Below are positions 13,762 to 20,867 of a stretch of DNA of 21,788 nt, piece by piece. Position 1 is the first letter of the stretch. Each line of letters opens with the position of its first letter. The translations under genes were made by a program, and so were the position numbers. The DNA comes from a virus. Below the pieces are notes generated by a model, which was not told the DNA's origin, did not search any database, and worked only from the letters and a program-made list of their open reading frames with translations. The DNA is taken from positions 1-21,788 of IMG/VR virus record IMGVR_UViG_3300030109_003353; one strand, written 5' to 3'.

Positions 13762-14357
13762 TATCTTAACATCATCCAAGAAGTTAAAATATATTTTTCA
13801 CCAGATAAAGGTGGATTACCTCTATGTAAATATGGAAATGCAGAAGGCCAAATAACTATTCTACCTGTTTTAGGTTTTACTCTTTTTGAAAAATGTAAAA
13901 ATTCTGTTTCCCCTCCTTCTTCTACATCATTTAAATATATAGAAAAAACAAACGCTCTTGGTGCAGTGTGATACCCTTTACCATGTTCTATGTGCCAAAT
14001 ATGATAACCTTCCGTAGGAAGAGTTTTTTGTATTTTTAAATCTGTAAAATGAAAAGGTCCTCCATCGTATGCTTGATCTGCTCCCGTGTTTTTTATATAA
14101 TGATTCCAAGCCAAGTCAAAATTTACCATCATAGTTTTTAAATCTTCCCACCATACATTTATATTATTAGGTGCTGCAAAAAATTGTTGATCTTGTTTTT
14201 GTAGTATAGATGAATTTTCATTACCTATTCTGTTTACTGTTTTATTAAATTTATCTTGTTCTTCATATAATTTAATAGCTTTATCACATTCTTCTTTAGT
14301 GATGTAATTATCATACACGCCAATAAAATTGTTTATTAAAACTGTTTTTTCATTCAT
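13761..14357 (-). CDS. 2-oxoglutarate/Fe(II) oxygenase, prolyl-hydroxylase-like, HxE-type (oxygenase 3)
   Basis: A 198-residue protein with the prolyl-4-hydroxylase-like pattern YHIWHIEHG, FVFSIYLNDVEEGGETEFLH, VKPKTGRIVIWPSAFPYLHR and EKYILTSWMM. Candidate iron ligands are His122-x-Glu124 and His178; Lys188 stands where 2-oxoglutarate would be bound, as Lys does in animal prolyl 4-hydroxylases. Glu in place of Asp is uncommon but occurs. The gene overlaps the preceding one by ATGA and the next by TAATG, so the operon is translationally linked. The target could be protein or glycan; nothing in the sequence decides. Confidence 0.82.
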   Translation of the reverse strand: MNEKTVLINNFIGVYDNYITKEECDKAIKLYEEQDKFNKTVNRIGNENSSILQKQDQQFFAAPNNINVWWEDLKTMMVNFDLAWNHYIKNTGADQAYDGGPFHFTDLKIQKTLPTEGYHIWHIEHGKGYHTAPRAFVFSIYLNDVEEGGETEFLHFSKRVKPKTGRIVIWPSAFPYLHRGNPPLSGEKYILTSWMMLR

Positions 14358-15223
14358 TTATTTTTATTCTTTATATTTATTTTATATTTAAAAGTTAATA
14401 CCATTCTTAAATCATTAAAACTTCGAACAGTATCTCTAGCACAATGTTCTATTAAACCATCAAAAACTACAACTCTACCTGGTTTAGGTATAATACTTTT
14501 TTGAATATCATAATTATTTGTATCATAAAAAACTGTTTCTCCTCCTAAACTTAAGTCCCAGTTGTTATTTAAATAATACATTATAGTTATGCCTCCATCT
14601 GAATCTATATCATAATCTCTATGAGATTCATGCACAGTACCATAAGGATTACCGCTAGCATAAACTCTTTCTAATTCTAATAAATCAAAAAATTTAAGTT
14701 TTTTTAAAATGTTTTCTGTGCTTTTTTTAAATTTTTTTTCAATCTCATTATTAAAAGTTAAATCGTATTTAAATTTTCTCCATCTAGTAGTATCATTACC
14801 GGAACCTAAAAATTTCCAAGGAACTTCATCTCTAAAATAAAAATAAATTTTTGTTGTGTCTTCTTTATCAAAATAATTATCTATTAAATGAATAAAATTT
14901 TGATCTAATTCATTTGCTAAAGATATAATTTTTAAATTTTTATTTTGATATCTATCTTTATTATATAAATAAACCAAAGACTCTGCTTTTTTTCCAATTA
15001 ATTTTTTAATTACTTCTCTATCGGTTTCAGTTTTAAAAGTAAAACTGTCATTACCGTAAATAGAGTGAAATAATCCGGCATAACAAATATCTTCATGGCA
15101 GTTCCATTTTCTTAATTTATTATATACATTTACTAAATGATTAAATAAATTATTATGGTTATGAGGTACTTGATTAGTTTTTTTATTAATAAGGTAATTA
15201 ATAGAATTAATATATTTATTCAT
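14354..15223 (-). CDS. Fusion of an HD-like (DUF6817-like) domain and a 2OG-Fe(II) oxygenase (oxygenase 4)
   Basis: A 289-residue two-domain protein. Residues 20-110 resemble the HD-like DUF6817 family: HNNLFNHLVNVYNKLRKW, EDICYAGLFHSIYGND, and LIGKKAESLVYLYNKDRY. His29, Asp45 and His53 are possible metal ligands. Residues 185-283 are an oxygenase core: HESHRDYD with His201-x-Asp203, GGITIMYYLNNNW, LGGETVFYD, KPGRVVVFDGLIEHCARD with His260, and Arg273 in LRMVLTFKY. The family name is from memory. It starts 12 bases after the previous gene's stop. The fusion suggests a linked two-step reaction or substrate recognition by the HD-like part; both are inference. Confidence 0.8.
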   Translation of the reverse strand: MNKYINSINYLINKKTNQVPHNHNNLFNHLVNVYNKLRKWNCHEDICYAGLFHSIYGNDSFTFKTETDREVIKKLIGKKAESLVYLYNKDRYQNKNLKIISLANELDQNFIHLIDNYFDKEDTTKIYFYFRDEVPWKFLGSGNDTTRWRKFKYDLTFNNEIEKKFKKSTENILKKLKFFDLLELERVYASGNPYGTVHESHRDYDIDSDGGITIMYYLNNNWDLSLGGETVFYDTNNYDIQKSIIPKPGRVVVFDGLIEHCARDTVRSFNDLRMVLTFKYKINIKNKNK

Positions 15224-15235
15224 TTTTTTCTTTAA

Positions 15236-15760
15236 TTATCTCTTAATCACATAACTAACCGATGTTCTCCAATACGGTATTTTTTTTATTTCCTGTGATT
15301 GATGTAATTTAGTAGATTCAAATAATATAAAGTCACCGGGATTATATTTAATTATTTCTCCTTCTATATTTAATTCTCCACCCCAGTTTTCCGCCCATTG
15401 TGGTGTAAAAAATCCTACAATGCTATAAGTATTTTCTAAATTATCAGTATGAAACTCTGTATAATGATTGTCATTTTGAGCGTTTAAATTAATTCTTTGT
15501 ATTCTTCTATTTAATTTAAAATTATGTTGTTCTAATAATTTTTGATTTATTCTATCAAATAAACAATTAAAATATCCTATCCAATATTGATTGTTAACAA
15601 GAATTTCACCATCTTCAATAAAAGAAACTCCCGGAAAAGCACCCCCTATTGAATCTCCATAGGAAGTTCTATTTAAATTCCAAATGTTAGCAGAGGTTAA
15701 TGCTCTATATAAAGAGAAACAATCTTGTGTAGTTAAAACATTATTTATTATCTTTATCAT
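15236..15760 (-). CDS. 2-oxoglutarate/Fe(II)-dependent oxygenase (oxygenase 5, first in operon)
   Basis: A 174-residue protein with a complete oxygenase motif set: HYTEFHTDN (His104-x-Asp106), YSIVGFFTPQWAENWGGELN, YNPGDFILFESTKLHQSQE (His153), and Arg165 in WRTSVSYVIK. The GGEL strand and the PGD turn are typical of the 2OG-FeII_Oxy superfamily. It is the promoter-proximal gene of five on the minus strand, read away from the gp10-like gene across a 43-base divergent gap. The N-terminus MIKIINN is shared with the last gene of the operon. The substrate is unknown. Only a weak GAAAG lies before the ATG. Confidence 0.83.
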   Translation of the reverse strand: MIKIINNVLTTQDCFSLYRALTSANIWNLNRTSYGDSIGGAFPGVSFIEDGEILVNNQYWIGYFNCLFDRINQKLLEQHNFKLNRRIQRINLNAQNDNHYTEFHTDNLENTYSIVGFFTPQWAENWGGELNIEGEIIKYNPGDFILFESTKLHQSQEIKKIPYWRTSVSYVIKR

Positions 15761-15772
15761 TATGATACTTTC

Positions 15773-15801
15773 ATTCTATATAAAACTAATATATAACACA
15801 A
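15773..15801 (-). promoter_or_regulatory. Weak minus-strand promoter for the oxygenase operon
   Basis: On the minus strand, TTGTGT (15801-15796) is followed after 17 bases by TAGAAT (15778-15773), five of six to the -10 consensus. The -35 match is poor. Transcription would begin near 15766, only a few bases before the ATG at 15760. The same 43-base gap holds TATATAAC boxes on the plus strand. Confidence 0.35.
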
Positions 15802-15803
15802 TT

Positions 15804-17720
15804 ATGGCCTTAAAAAAAGTAGATTTTGCACCTGGTTTTAATAAACAAAGCGTACCCTCCGCTCTTCCTGGACAGTGGGTAGATGGTGATTTTGTACGTT
15901 TTAGATATACCGCACCTGAAAAAATAGGTGGCTGGGAACAATTAACAGCTGCATCTAAAACATTACCGGGCGCTGCTAGAGATCAATTAACTTGGACTTC
16001 ATTAGCAGGCGAACGTTATGCTGCTATTGGAACGTCTCAAGGTTTATTTCTATACTATGGTAATGATTTTTTTGATATCACACCATTAGATACAGCTATT
16101 ACAGGATGCACATTAACAACAGTTAATGGCTCAAATGTTTTACAAATTAATAAAGGATCTCATGGATTAGAGGTTGGAAGATATGTAACTTTGTCTGGGG
16201 TAACTGTTACAGGTGCATCAGATTATACAGCAGCAGAATTAGAAAAAGCTTATGAAATTTTAACAGTTGCAACAGCCGATAAATTTACTGTGCAAGCTGT
16301 AAGAAATGAAGGAGGATCAGGCATGACTGCAGTAGGAGCTGCAACTGTTAATCCATACGTTGAAGTGGGACCAACCACTCAAACAACTGGATATGGTTGG
16401 GGCACATCTACATGGGGAGCGTCTACATGGGGCACAGCTAGAGCTACAAGTAATGTAACTTTAGATCCAGGAAATTGGAGTCTAGATAATTTTGGTGAAG
16501 TTTTAGTCGCTACAATATTTAATGGTAAAACATTCACTTGGAATGCTGGAGCATCGGGAGCTCGAGGTATTCGAGCATCACAATCTACATCTGGTTTTGT
16601 AACAACCGCTAATCCTACAGCCAGCAGATTTACATTAGTTTCAGATAGAGACAGACATTTATTTCATTTTGGAACTGAAACAACTATTGGTGACGTCACA
16701 ACACAAGATCCAATGTTTGTAAGATTTTCTAATCAAGAAGATTTAAATACATATGCACCAACAGCTACTAATACTGCGGGTACTTTTAGATTAGATACAG
16801 GTAACCAAATTAGAGCCGCTCTTCAAGGTAAAGATTATGTTTTTGTTTTAACCGATAACGCTGCGTATGTGATTCAATTTGTAGGTCCTCCTTTTACTTT
16901 TAGTGTTAGACAAGTTGGCACAAACTGTGGGTGCCTAGGACAGCATGCAGCTTCTTATGTTAATGGTGCTATATATTGGATGTCTAATGAAGGTGGTTTT
17001 TTTATGTATGATGGTACTGTTAAAGCTCTTCCTTGTTTAGTTGAAGATTTTGTATTTACAACACAAAATGGAAATTTAGGTCTTAATTTTAATTCTTCAG
17101 ATGTTATTTATTCTTCACCTAATTCTTTATACACAGAAATAAATTGGTTTTATCCAAAAGATGGATCAGATCAAATTGACAGGTGTGTAACGTATAATTA
17201 CCAAGAAAATGTTTGGACTACTTCATCTTTAGATAGAACTACTTACGCTGATCAAGGTGTATTTGTCAAACCTTATGCAACGGACTATGAAACAACCACT
17301 ACTCCAGTGTTTCCAGATATTTTAGGAATTACAAATTTATATGGGGCATCCATATATTATGCTCATGAAACAGGAAATGATCAAGTTAATAGCTCCGGCA
17401 GAACTTCAATCAATGCTTTTATTAGATCTGGAGATTTTGATATTGATGATGGAGAATTATTTATGTCAATGAGGAGATTTATGCCAGATTATAAATTTTT
17501 AGTGGGAAACTCTAAAGTAACTTTGTTTATATCAGATTATCCATCCGATGTTCAATCCGGTTCACCTTTAGGTCCCTTTACAATAACAACTACTACTGAT
17601 AAAGTAGATACTAGAGCGAGAGGAAGACTACTATCTTTAAAAATAGAAAATGATGCTGCAGGAGAAACTTGGCGTTATGGTAGTTTTAGAATGGACGCTC
17701 AACCAGACGGAAGGAGATAG
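15804..17720 (+). CDS. P22 gp10-like packaged DNA stabilisation / tail hub protein
   Basis: The frame is open from 15684, but the first 40 codons read across the oxygenase start and the divergent gap, so the ATG at 15804 (MALKKVDFAPGFNKQSVPSA) is preferred, giving 638 residues. The start, the WVDGDFVRFRYTAPEKIGGW block and the later FRLDTGNQIRAALQGKDYVF, FSVRQVGTNCGC and AIYWMSNEGGFFMYDG blocks fit the gp10-like stabilisation family, which sits below gp4 and plugs the neck. P22 gp10 is about 472 residues; an insert near 97-180 and a W-G-rich stretch (197-210) add length. No Shine-Dalgarno is visible. In P22 this gene follows gp4; here it lies 8 kb away. Confidence 0.82.
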   Translation: MALKKVDFAPGFNKQSVPSALPGQWVDGDFVRFRYTAPEKIGGWEQLTAASKTLPGAARDQLTWTSLAGERYAAIGTSQGLFLYYGNDFFDITPLDTAITGCTLTTVNGSNVLQINKGSHGLEVGRYVTLSGVTVTGASDYTAAELEKAYEILTVATADKFTVQAVRNEGGSGMTAVGAATVNPYVEVGPTTQTTGYGWGTSTWGASTWGTARATSNVTLDPGNWSLDNFGEVLVATIFNGKTFTWNAGASGARGIRASQSTSGFVTTANPTASRFTLVSDRDRHLFHFGTETTIGDVTTQDPMFVRFSNQEDLNTYAPTATNTAGTFRLDTGNQIRAALQGKDYVFVLTDNAAYVIQFVGPPFTFSVRQVGTNCGCLGQHAASYVNGAIYWMSNEGGFFMYDGTVKALPCLVEDFVFTTQNGNLGLNFNSSDVIYSSPNSLYTEINWFYPKDGSDQIDRCVTYNYQENVWTTSSLDRTTYADQGVFVKPYATDYETTTTPVFPDILGITNLYGASIYYAHETGNDQVNSSGRTSINAFIRSGDFDIDDGELFMSMRRFMPDYKFLVGNSKVTLFISDYPSDVQSGSPLGPFTITTTTDKVDTRARGRLLSLKIENDAAGETWRYGSFRMDAQPDGRR

Positions 17721-17721
17721 C

Positions 17722-17856
17722 ATGCCACTTACTACAAAAGGTAAAAAAATAATGAAATCTATGAAAGATAGATACGGTAAGAAAAAAGGTAAAACTGTAT
17801 TTTATGCTTCAAAGAATAAAGGCAAAATAAAAGGTGTAGATAAAACTAGAAAATAA
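17722..17856 (+). CDS. Tiny conserved basic protein (MPLTTKGKKIMKSMKDRYG type, 44 aa)
   Basis: The preferred start at 17722 has AAGGAG six bases upstream; an ATG at 17650 lies inside the preceding gene. The 44-residue product reads MPLTTKGKKIMKSMKDRYG, then GKTVFYASKNKGKIKGV, a short motif I recall from many phage and giant-virus genomes, alone or as a segment of larger proteins. It is strongly basic and probably a small folded domain, with no known function. One base separates it from the preceding stop, and its TAA overlaps the next ATG (TAATG). Confidence 0.8.
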   Translation: MPLTTKGKKIMKSMKDRYGKKKGKTVFYASKNKGKIKGVDKTRK

Positions 17857-18020
17857 TGGCTAAACTAACTAACTATATACCTGAACCTAAACAAGAATAT
17901 GATGTAGAAAATCAAAGACAAATTATTGAGTCAATGACTACAATGAAACAACAACTTAATTTTTCTTTTCAAGAAGATTTAAAAAATGAACAAGACGCTT
18001 TTAATTACTTTTTATCATGA
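17856..18020 (+). CDS. Small helical protein (54 aa), unknown function
   Basis: An ATG at 17856 shares a base with the previous TAA, and the frame ends at TGA 18018-18020, which overlaps the next ATG. The 54-residue product, MAKLTNYIPEPKQEYDVENQ onwards, is polar and probably helical (RQIIESMTTMKQQLNFSFQE). It resembles very short conserved marine phage proteins that follow gp10-like genes, from memory. It may be a small virion or assembly factor. The double overlap strongly supports translation. There is no membrane segment. Confidence 0.7.
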   Translation: MAKLTNYIPEPKQEYDVENQRQIIESMTTMKQQLNFSFQEDLKNEQDAFNYFLS

Positions 18021-18358
18021 CAATACAATATAAAAATGCATCTAAGATATTAGACGGAACGGCTATGACAACTCTTTTAACTATATCCACGTCTGCTATA
18101 GCTATTGTAAAATCTGTATATGTATCTAATAACAGCACAGGAGCTGTATTAGTTAATTGTGATCTAAGAGATTCATCTGCTAGCACCGATGTAGAATTTT
18201 TTAGAAAAGACATACCTGCTACAAGCACAGTCAATGCCACAGAACAGGGGTTGAATTTAGAAGCAGGAGATGCTATAAAAGCTCAAGCAGAAACTGCTAA
18301 TAAACTTGAAGTAGTAGTTAGTTATGCGCTTATAAACAGAGAGAATGAAAACGGATAA
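18017..18358 (+). CDS. Small virion-associated beta protein
   Basis: A 113-residue protein with alternating hydrophobic beta strands (MTIQYKNASKILDGTAM, IVKSVYVSNNSTGAVLVNCD, NLEAGDAIKAQAETANKLEV, VVSYALINR). The pattern IVKSVYVSNNS and LEAGDAIKA is typical, as I recall, of small phage virion proteins with a sandwich fold, sometimes near tail genes. No catalytic residues are evident. It overlaps the preceding gene by ATGA and the following one by 14 bases. Neck or tail decoration is a guess. Confidence 0.7.
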   Translation: MTIQYKNASKILDGTAMTTLLTISTSAIAIVKSVYVSNNSTGAVLVNCDLRDSSASTDVEFFRKDIPATSTVNATEQGLNLEAGDAIKAQAETANKLEVVVSYALINRENENG

Positions 18359-18539
18359 TATACATAAAATAGATTGCACAACAGTAACAATTTATAGAAA
18401 CACAAAAACAGGCGAAACGTCTAAAGAGAAAGTAGAGGGTCCTGATATTGTAACCGATGTTACAGTTCACGTCTCACCGAAAGGATTGGATGTTTTCCAG
18501 AAAGTAATGAATCAAAATAATGGAAACAAAAAAACTTAG
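18345..18539 (+). CDS. Small hypothetical protein (64 aa)
   Basis: A 64-residue polar protein, MKTDNIHKIDCTTVTIYRNT followed by KTGETSKEKVEGPDIVTDVT and HVSPKGLDVFQKVMNQ. The first part looks like a beta hairpin with a K-T-G-E turn, the end like a short helix. I do not recognise a named family. It begins inside the preceding gene (14-base overlap) and ends within the start of the next (20-base overlap). The dense packing supports a real gene. It sits at the border between virion genes and the glycosyltransferase cassette. Confidence 0.6.
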   Translation: MKTDNIHKIDCTTVTIYRNTKTGETSKEKVEGPDIVTDVTVHVSPKGLDVFQKVMNQNNGNKKT

Positions 18540-19032
18540 TATCTTATCAATAGATTGTGATTGGATAACAAGTCTTAAACACCAAGAGGAATTGTTGAGT
18601 TTTGCAATACCTATAATTTACAATCACACAGATATAAAAACTGCGTACTCTCACAAGGATATATATCCATTATTTACTCATGGTTATGACGAATATAATT
18701 TAATAAATATAGATCATCATCACGACTTTCATTATGAAAAATGTTTAGATAGTATAACTGAAGGAAATTGGTTATTTCATTTATCAAATGTATTTAAAAA
18801 TAAAATTAATTATACATGGATATGTAATCCTAATTCTACTCATATTAGACTTAATAGTCTTACAAATTTAAAATCATTTACTTTTGACCACAATATTAAC
18901 TATATAACACAAAAAAAATTTGACAAAATATTTATATGTTGTAGCCCAGATTATGCGAGTAACCCTGAAGTTGCTACAACTTATAAAATTATAGAAAGGA
19001 TAACTAATGAAAATAAGAAACCAAAGCCCTAA
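18520..19032 (+). CDS. Arginase/deacetylase-like (UPF0489-like) metal-binding protein
   Basis: A 170-residue protein with two motifs suggesting a metal site: LSIDCDW near residues 9-15 and LINIDHHHDFHYEKC at 61-75, plus EGNWLFHL (81-88) and WICNPNSTH. The SIDCDW...NIDHHHD pattern recalls the UPF0489 family, distantly like arginase/deacetylase folds that use Asp and His to hold metal. The name is from memory and activity is unproven. It overlaps the previous gene by 20 bases and the next by 26, and opens the glycosyltransferase cassette, so it may prepare or process the sugar substrate or acceptor. Confidence 0.55.
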   Translation: METKKLSILSIDCDWITSLKHQEELLSFAIPIIYNHTDIKTAYSHKDIYPLFTHGYDEYNLINIDHHHDFHYEKCLDSITEGNWLFHLSNVFKNKINYTWICNPNSTHIRLNSLTNLKSFTFDHNINYITQKKFDKIFICCSPDYASNPEVATTYKIIERITNENKKPKP

Positions 19033-19954
19033 AGGCGGAACTGAGTTACAACTTGGGTTTTTACATCAATACGTAGATAAAAATCTATTAGATCAAGTAC
19101 AAATTTGTACTAGCGTACCGGGTAAAGTTCCTATTGATCCTAATAAACTTAACGTACTTTGGCAAAAAAATTCTTACGATCAACCTAATTTATATCCGTG
19201 GTTTAAAAATAAAGCTAATCATCACAAATATGATTGGTATGTTTTTAATTCTCATTGGAATTATGAAAAATTTCGAATGATGTTTGGTATCCCTACTGAA
19301 AAATGTGTGGTTATTAAAAACGGAGTTGAGAAAATAAAACAATCTCCACATTATGAAAAAGGTAAACCTATTAGAATAATTCATCAGAACACACCTTGGA
19401 GAGGATTATCTGTTTTACTGGGTGCAATGCAATTAATTAAAAACCCATTAATTACATTAGATGTTTATTCTTCGTGCGAAGTTTATGGCAAAGATTTTAT
19501 GGAAAAAAATGATCACAATTATAAAGCGTTGTATGAACAAGCTGAGTCTTTACCTAATGTAAATTATATTGGTTATAAACCAAACGAATATATTAGAGAA
19601 CATTTACAAGATTATAATATGTATGCTTATCCTAGTATCTTCGAAGAAACTTCTTGTATTTCTTTATTAGAAGCAATGTCTGCTGGTTTATATAGTATAG
19701 TAACTGATTATGGAGCTCTATTTGAGACAGGAGCAGAGTTTCCAATGTATATTCCTTTTGATAGTAATTATAAAGCTTTAGCAGAAAAGTTTGCATACGG
19801 GATTGCTGCCGCTGCAGAAACTTTACATGAGCCACAAATACATAGTCATTTAACCACTCAATCTAATTATACACAAATATACTACTCTTGGCCAAAACAG
19901 GCTTCTGCGTGGACTACATTTTTAAAAGGAGCTCTTAATGCCAAAGCCAAATGA
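19007..19954 (+). CDS. GT4-type (GT-B fold) glycosyltransferase
   Basis: A 315-residue protein with group-1 glycosyltransferase marks: an N-terminal KGGTELQLGF loop, YVFNSHWNYEKFR, KNGVE, and the C-terminal donor-binding region with YPSIFEETSCISLLEAMSAG containing the E-x7-E pair (Glu214 and Glu222). RIIHQNTPWRGLSVLLGAM fits the linker before the nucleotide-sugar domain. This retaining family transfers a sugar from a nucleotide-sugar to an acceptor. The first beta strand before GGTE is very short, so the N-terminus may be reduced. It overlaps genes on both sides. The acceptor is unknown: virion protein, DNA or host surface sugar. Confidence 0.85.
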   Translation: MKIRNQSPKGGTELQLGFLHQYVDKNLLDQVQICTSVPGKVPIDPNKLNVLWQKNSYDQPNLYPWFKNKANHHKYDWYVFNSHWNYEKFRMMFGIPTEKCVVIKNGVEKIKQSPHYEKGKPIRIIHQNTPWRGLSVLLGAMQLIKNPLITLDVYSSCEVYGKDFMEKNDHNYKALYEQAESLPNVNYIGYKPNEYIREHLQDYNMYAYPSIFEETSCISLLEAMSAGLYSIVTDYGALFETGAEFPMYIPFDSNYKALAEKFAYGIAAAAETLHEPQIHSHLTTQSNYTQIYYSWPKQASAWTTFLKGALNAKAK

Positions 19955-20867
19955 ACCAATATGGTTTAACATAGATAAAACCGAAACAGCAAATGATGAT
20001 ACCTATCAAACAATTAAAACTAACAAAGTAGAAAATAAAGTAACGGAAATAAATTTAGGTACTTCACCTCACAAAATTATGTTATGTACTCCTTGTCATA
20101 GTGATGTTAGTATGCATTACTGTCAAGCCGTATTAAAATTTCAACAAGCATGTTGGAAAGAAGGAATACAGTGTAGTTTTACATTACTTAAATCCTCGTT
20201 AGTTACACAAGGTAGAAACTTATGTGTAGCAGAATTTTTAAATCACGAAGATAAATATACTCATTTATTATTTATAGACTCCGACATTGATTTTGATTAC
20301 AAAACTATTTTTAAAATGTTAGATTTTGATAAAGATATTATATCTTGTCCATACCCTATGAAGATATTAGATTGGGATAAAATATGGCGAAGACTTAATA
20401 CTAAAGAAGATGCTATCAATAATGAAAAAGACCTGGCTACAGCAGGATTTACCTTTCCTGTTAAAGTAGAGGACCCTAATTCAATAACCGTGGACAAAGG
20501 ATTAATGGAGCTTACTCATGCTCCTACTGGATGTATGTTAATTAAAAGAAATGTAGTCGAGAAGATGATTAAAGAATATCCTCATTTAGAGATATATCAG
20601 CCTACCAATATTAATGGTAAAGAGGTTAAAAAAGATAATATGTACAATTTATTTGATACATTACATGACCCTGAAACTAAAAGATATTTTGGAGAAGACT
20701 TCGGATTTTGTCAAAGATGGACGGATATAGGCGGTAAGGTATATGCTTACGTAGATGCTCCTATAACTCACGTTGGAGAGTATTGTTATAAGGGTCGATT
20801 TAGAGATGATTTATGGCAAGCAGGAAGACCTGTCAAACCTGTTGACGATAGTAAAAAAATCAAATAA
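19938..20867 (+). CDS. GT-A fold glycosyltransferase (phage type)
   Basis: A 309-residue protein with a DxD-type metal/nucleotide-sugar site in LLFIDSDIDFDYKTIF (Asp114-Ser-Asp116), an upstream LVTQGRNLCVAEFL segment, and LTHAPTGCMLIKRNVVEKM followed by EDFGFCQRWTDIGGKVYAYV and ITHVG. This arrangement is common in marine phage glycosyltransferases. It would use a metal-bound nucleotide sugar. The first 45 residues are polar and possibly a recruitment segment. It starts inside the GT4 gene (17-base overlap), so the two enzymes are probably made together and may act in sequence. The acceptor is unknown. Confidence 0.85.
   Translation: MPKPNEPIWFNIDKTETANDDTYQTIKTNKVENKVTEINLGTSPHKIMLCTPCHSDVSMHYCQAVLKFQQACWKEGIQCSFTLLKSSLVTQGRNLCVAEFLNHEDKYTHLLFIDSDIDFDYKTIFKMLDFDKDIISCPYPMKILDWDKIWRRLNTKEDAINNEKDLATAGFTFPVKVEDPNSITVDKGLMELTHAPTGCMLIKRNVVEKMIKEYPHLEIYQPTNINGKEVKKDNMYNLFDTLHDPETKRYFGEDFGFCQRWTDIGGKVYAYVDAPITHVGEYCYKGRFRDDLWQAGRPVKPVDDSKKIK

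Noticed and set aside
13729-13971. Plus-strand open frame inside the oxygenase operon
   Set aside because: It is antisense to the start of oxygenase 2 and the catalytic C-terminus of oxygenase 3, both of which have readable motifs.
12774-15760. Transposon or insertion sequence origin for the oxygenase cluster
   Set aside because: No transposase, inverted terminal repeats or target duplication were seen at the edges; the convergent end overlaps a tail gene by 13 bases, which fits homologous or illegitimate exchange better.
15684-15803. N-terminal extension of the gp10-like frame, with a hydrophobic stretch resembling a membrane segment
   Set aside because: It reads through the start of oxygenase 5 and the AT-rich divergent gap. 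The conserved family start is the ATG at 15804, so the hydrophobic residues are an artefact of AT-rich DNA.
12774-20867. TET/JBP-type DNA base hypermodification pathway
   Set aside because: The oxygenases look like small P4H-type or Oxy_5-type proteins and no cytosine methyltransferase or nucleotide-modifying gene is in the window; kept only as an alternative.
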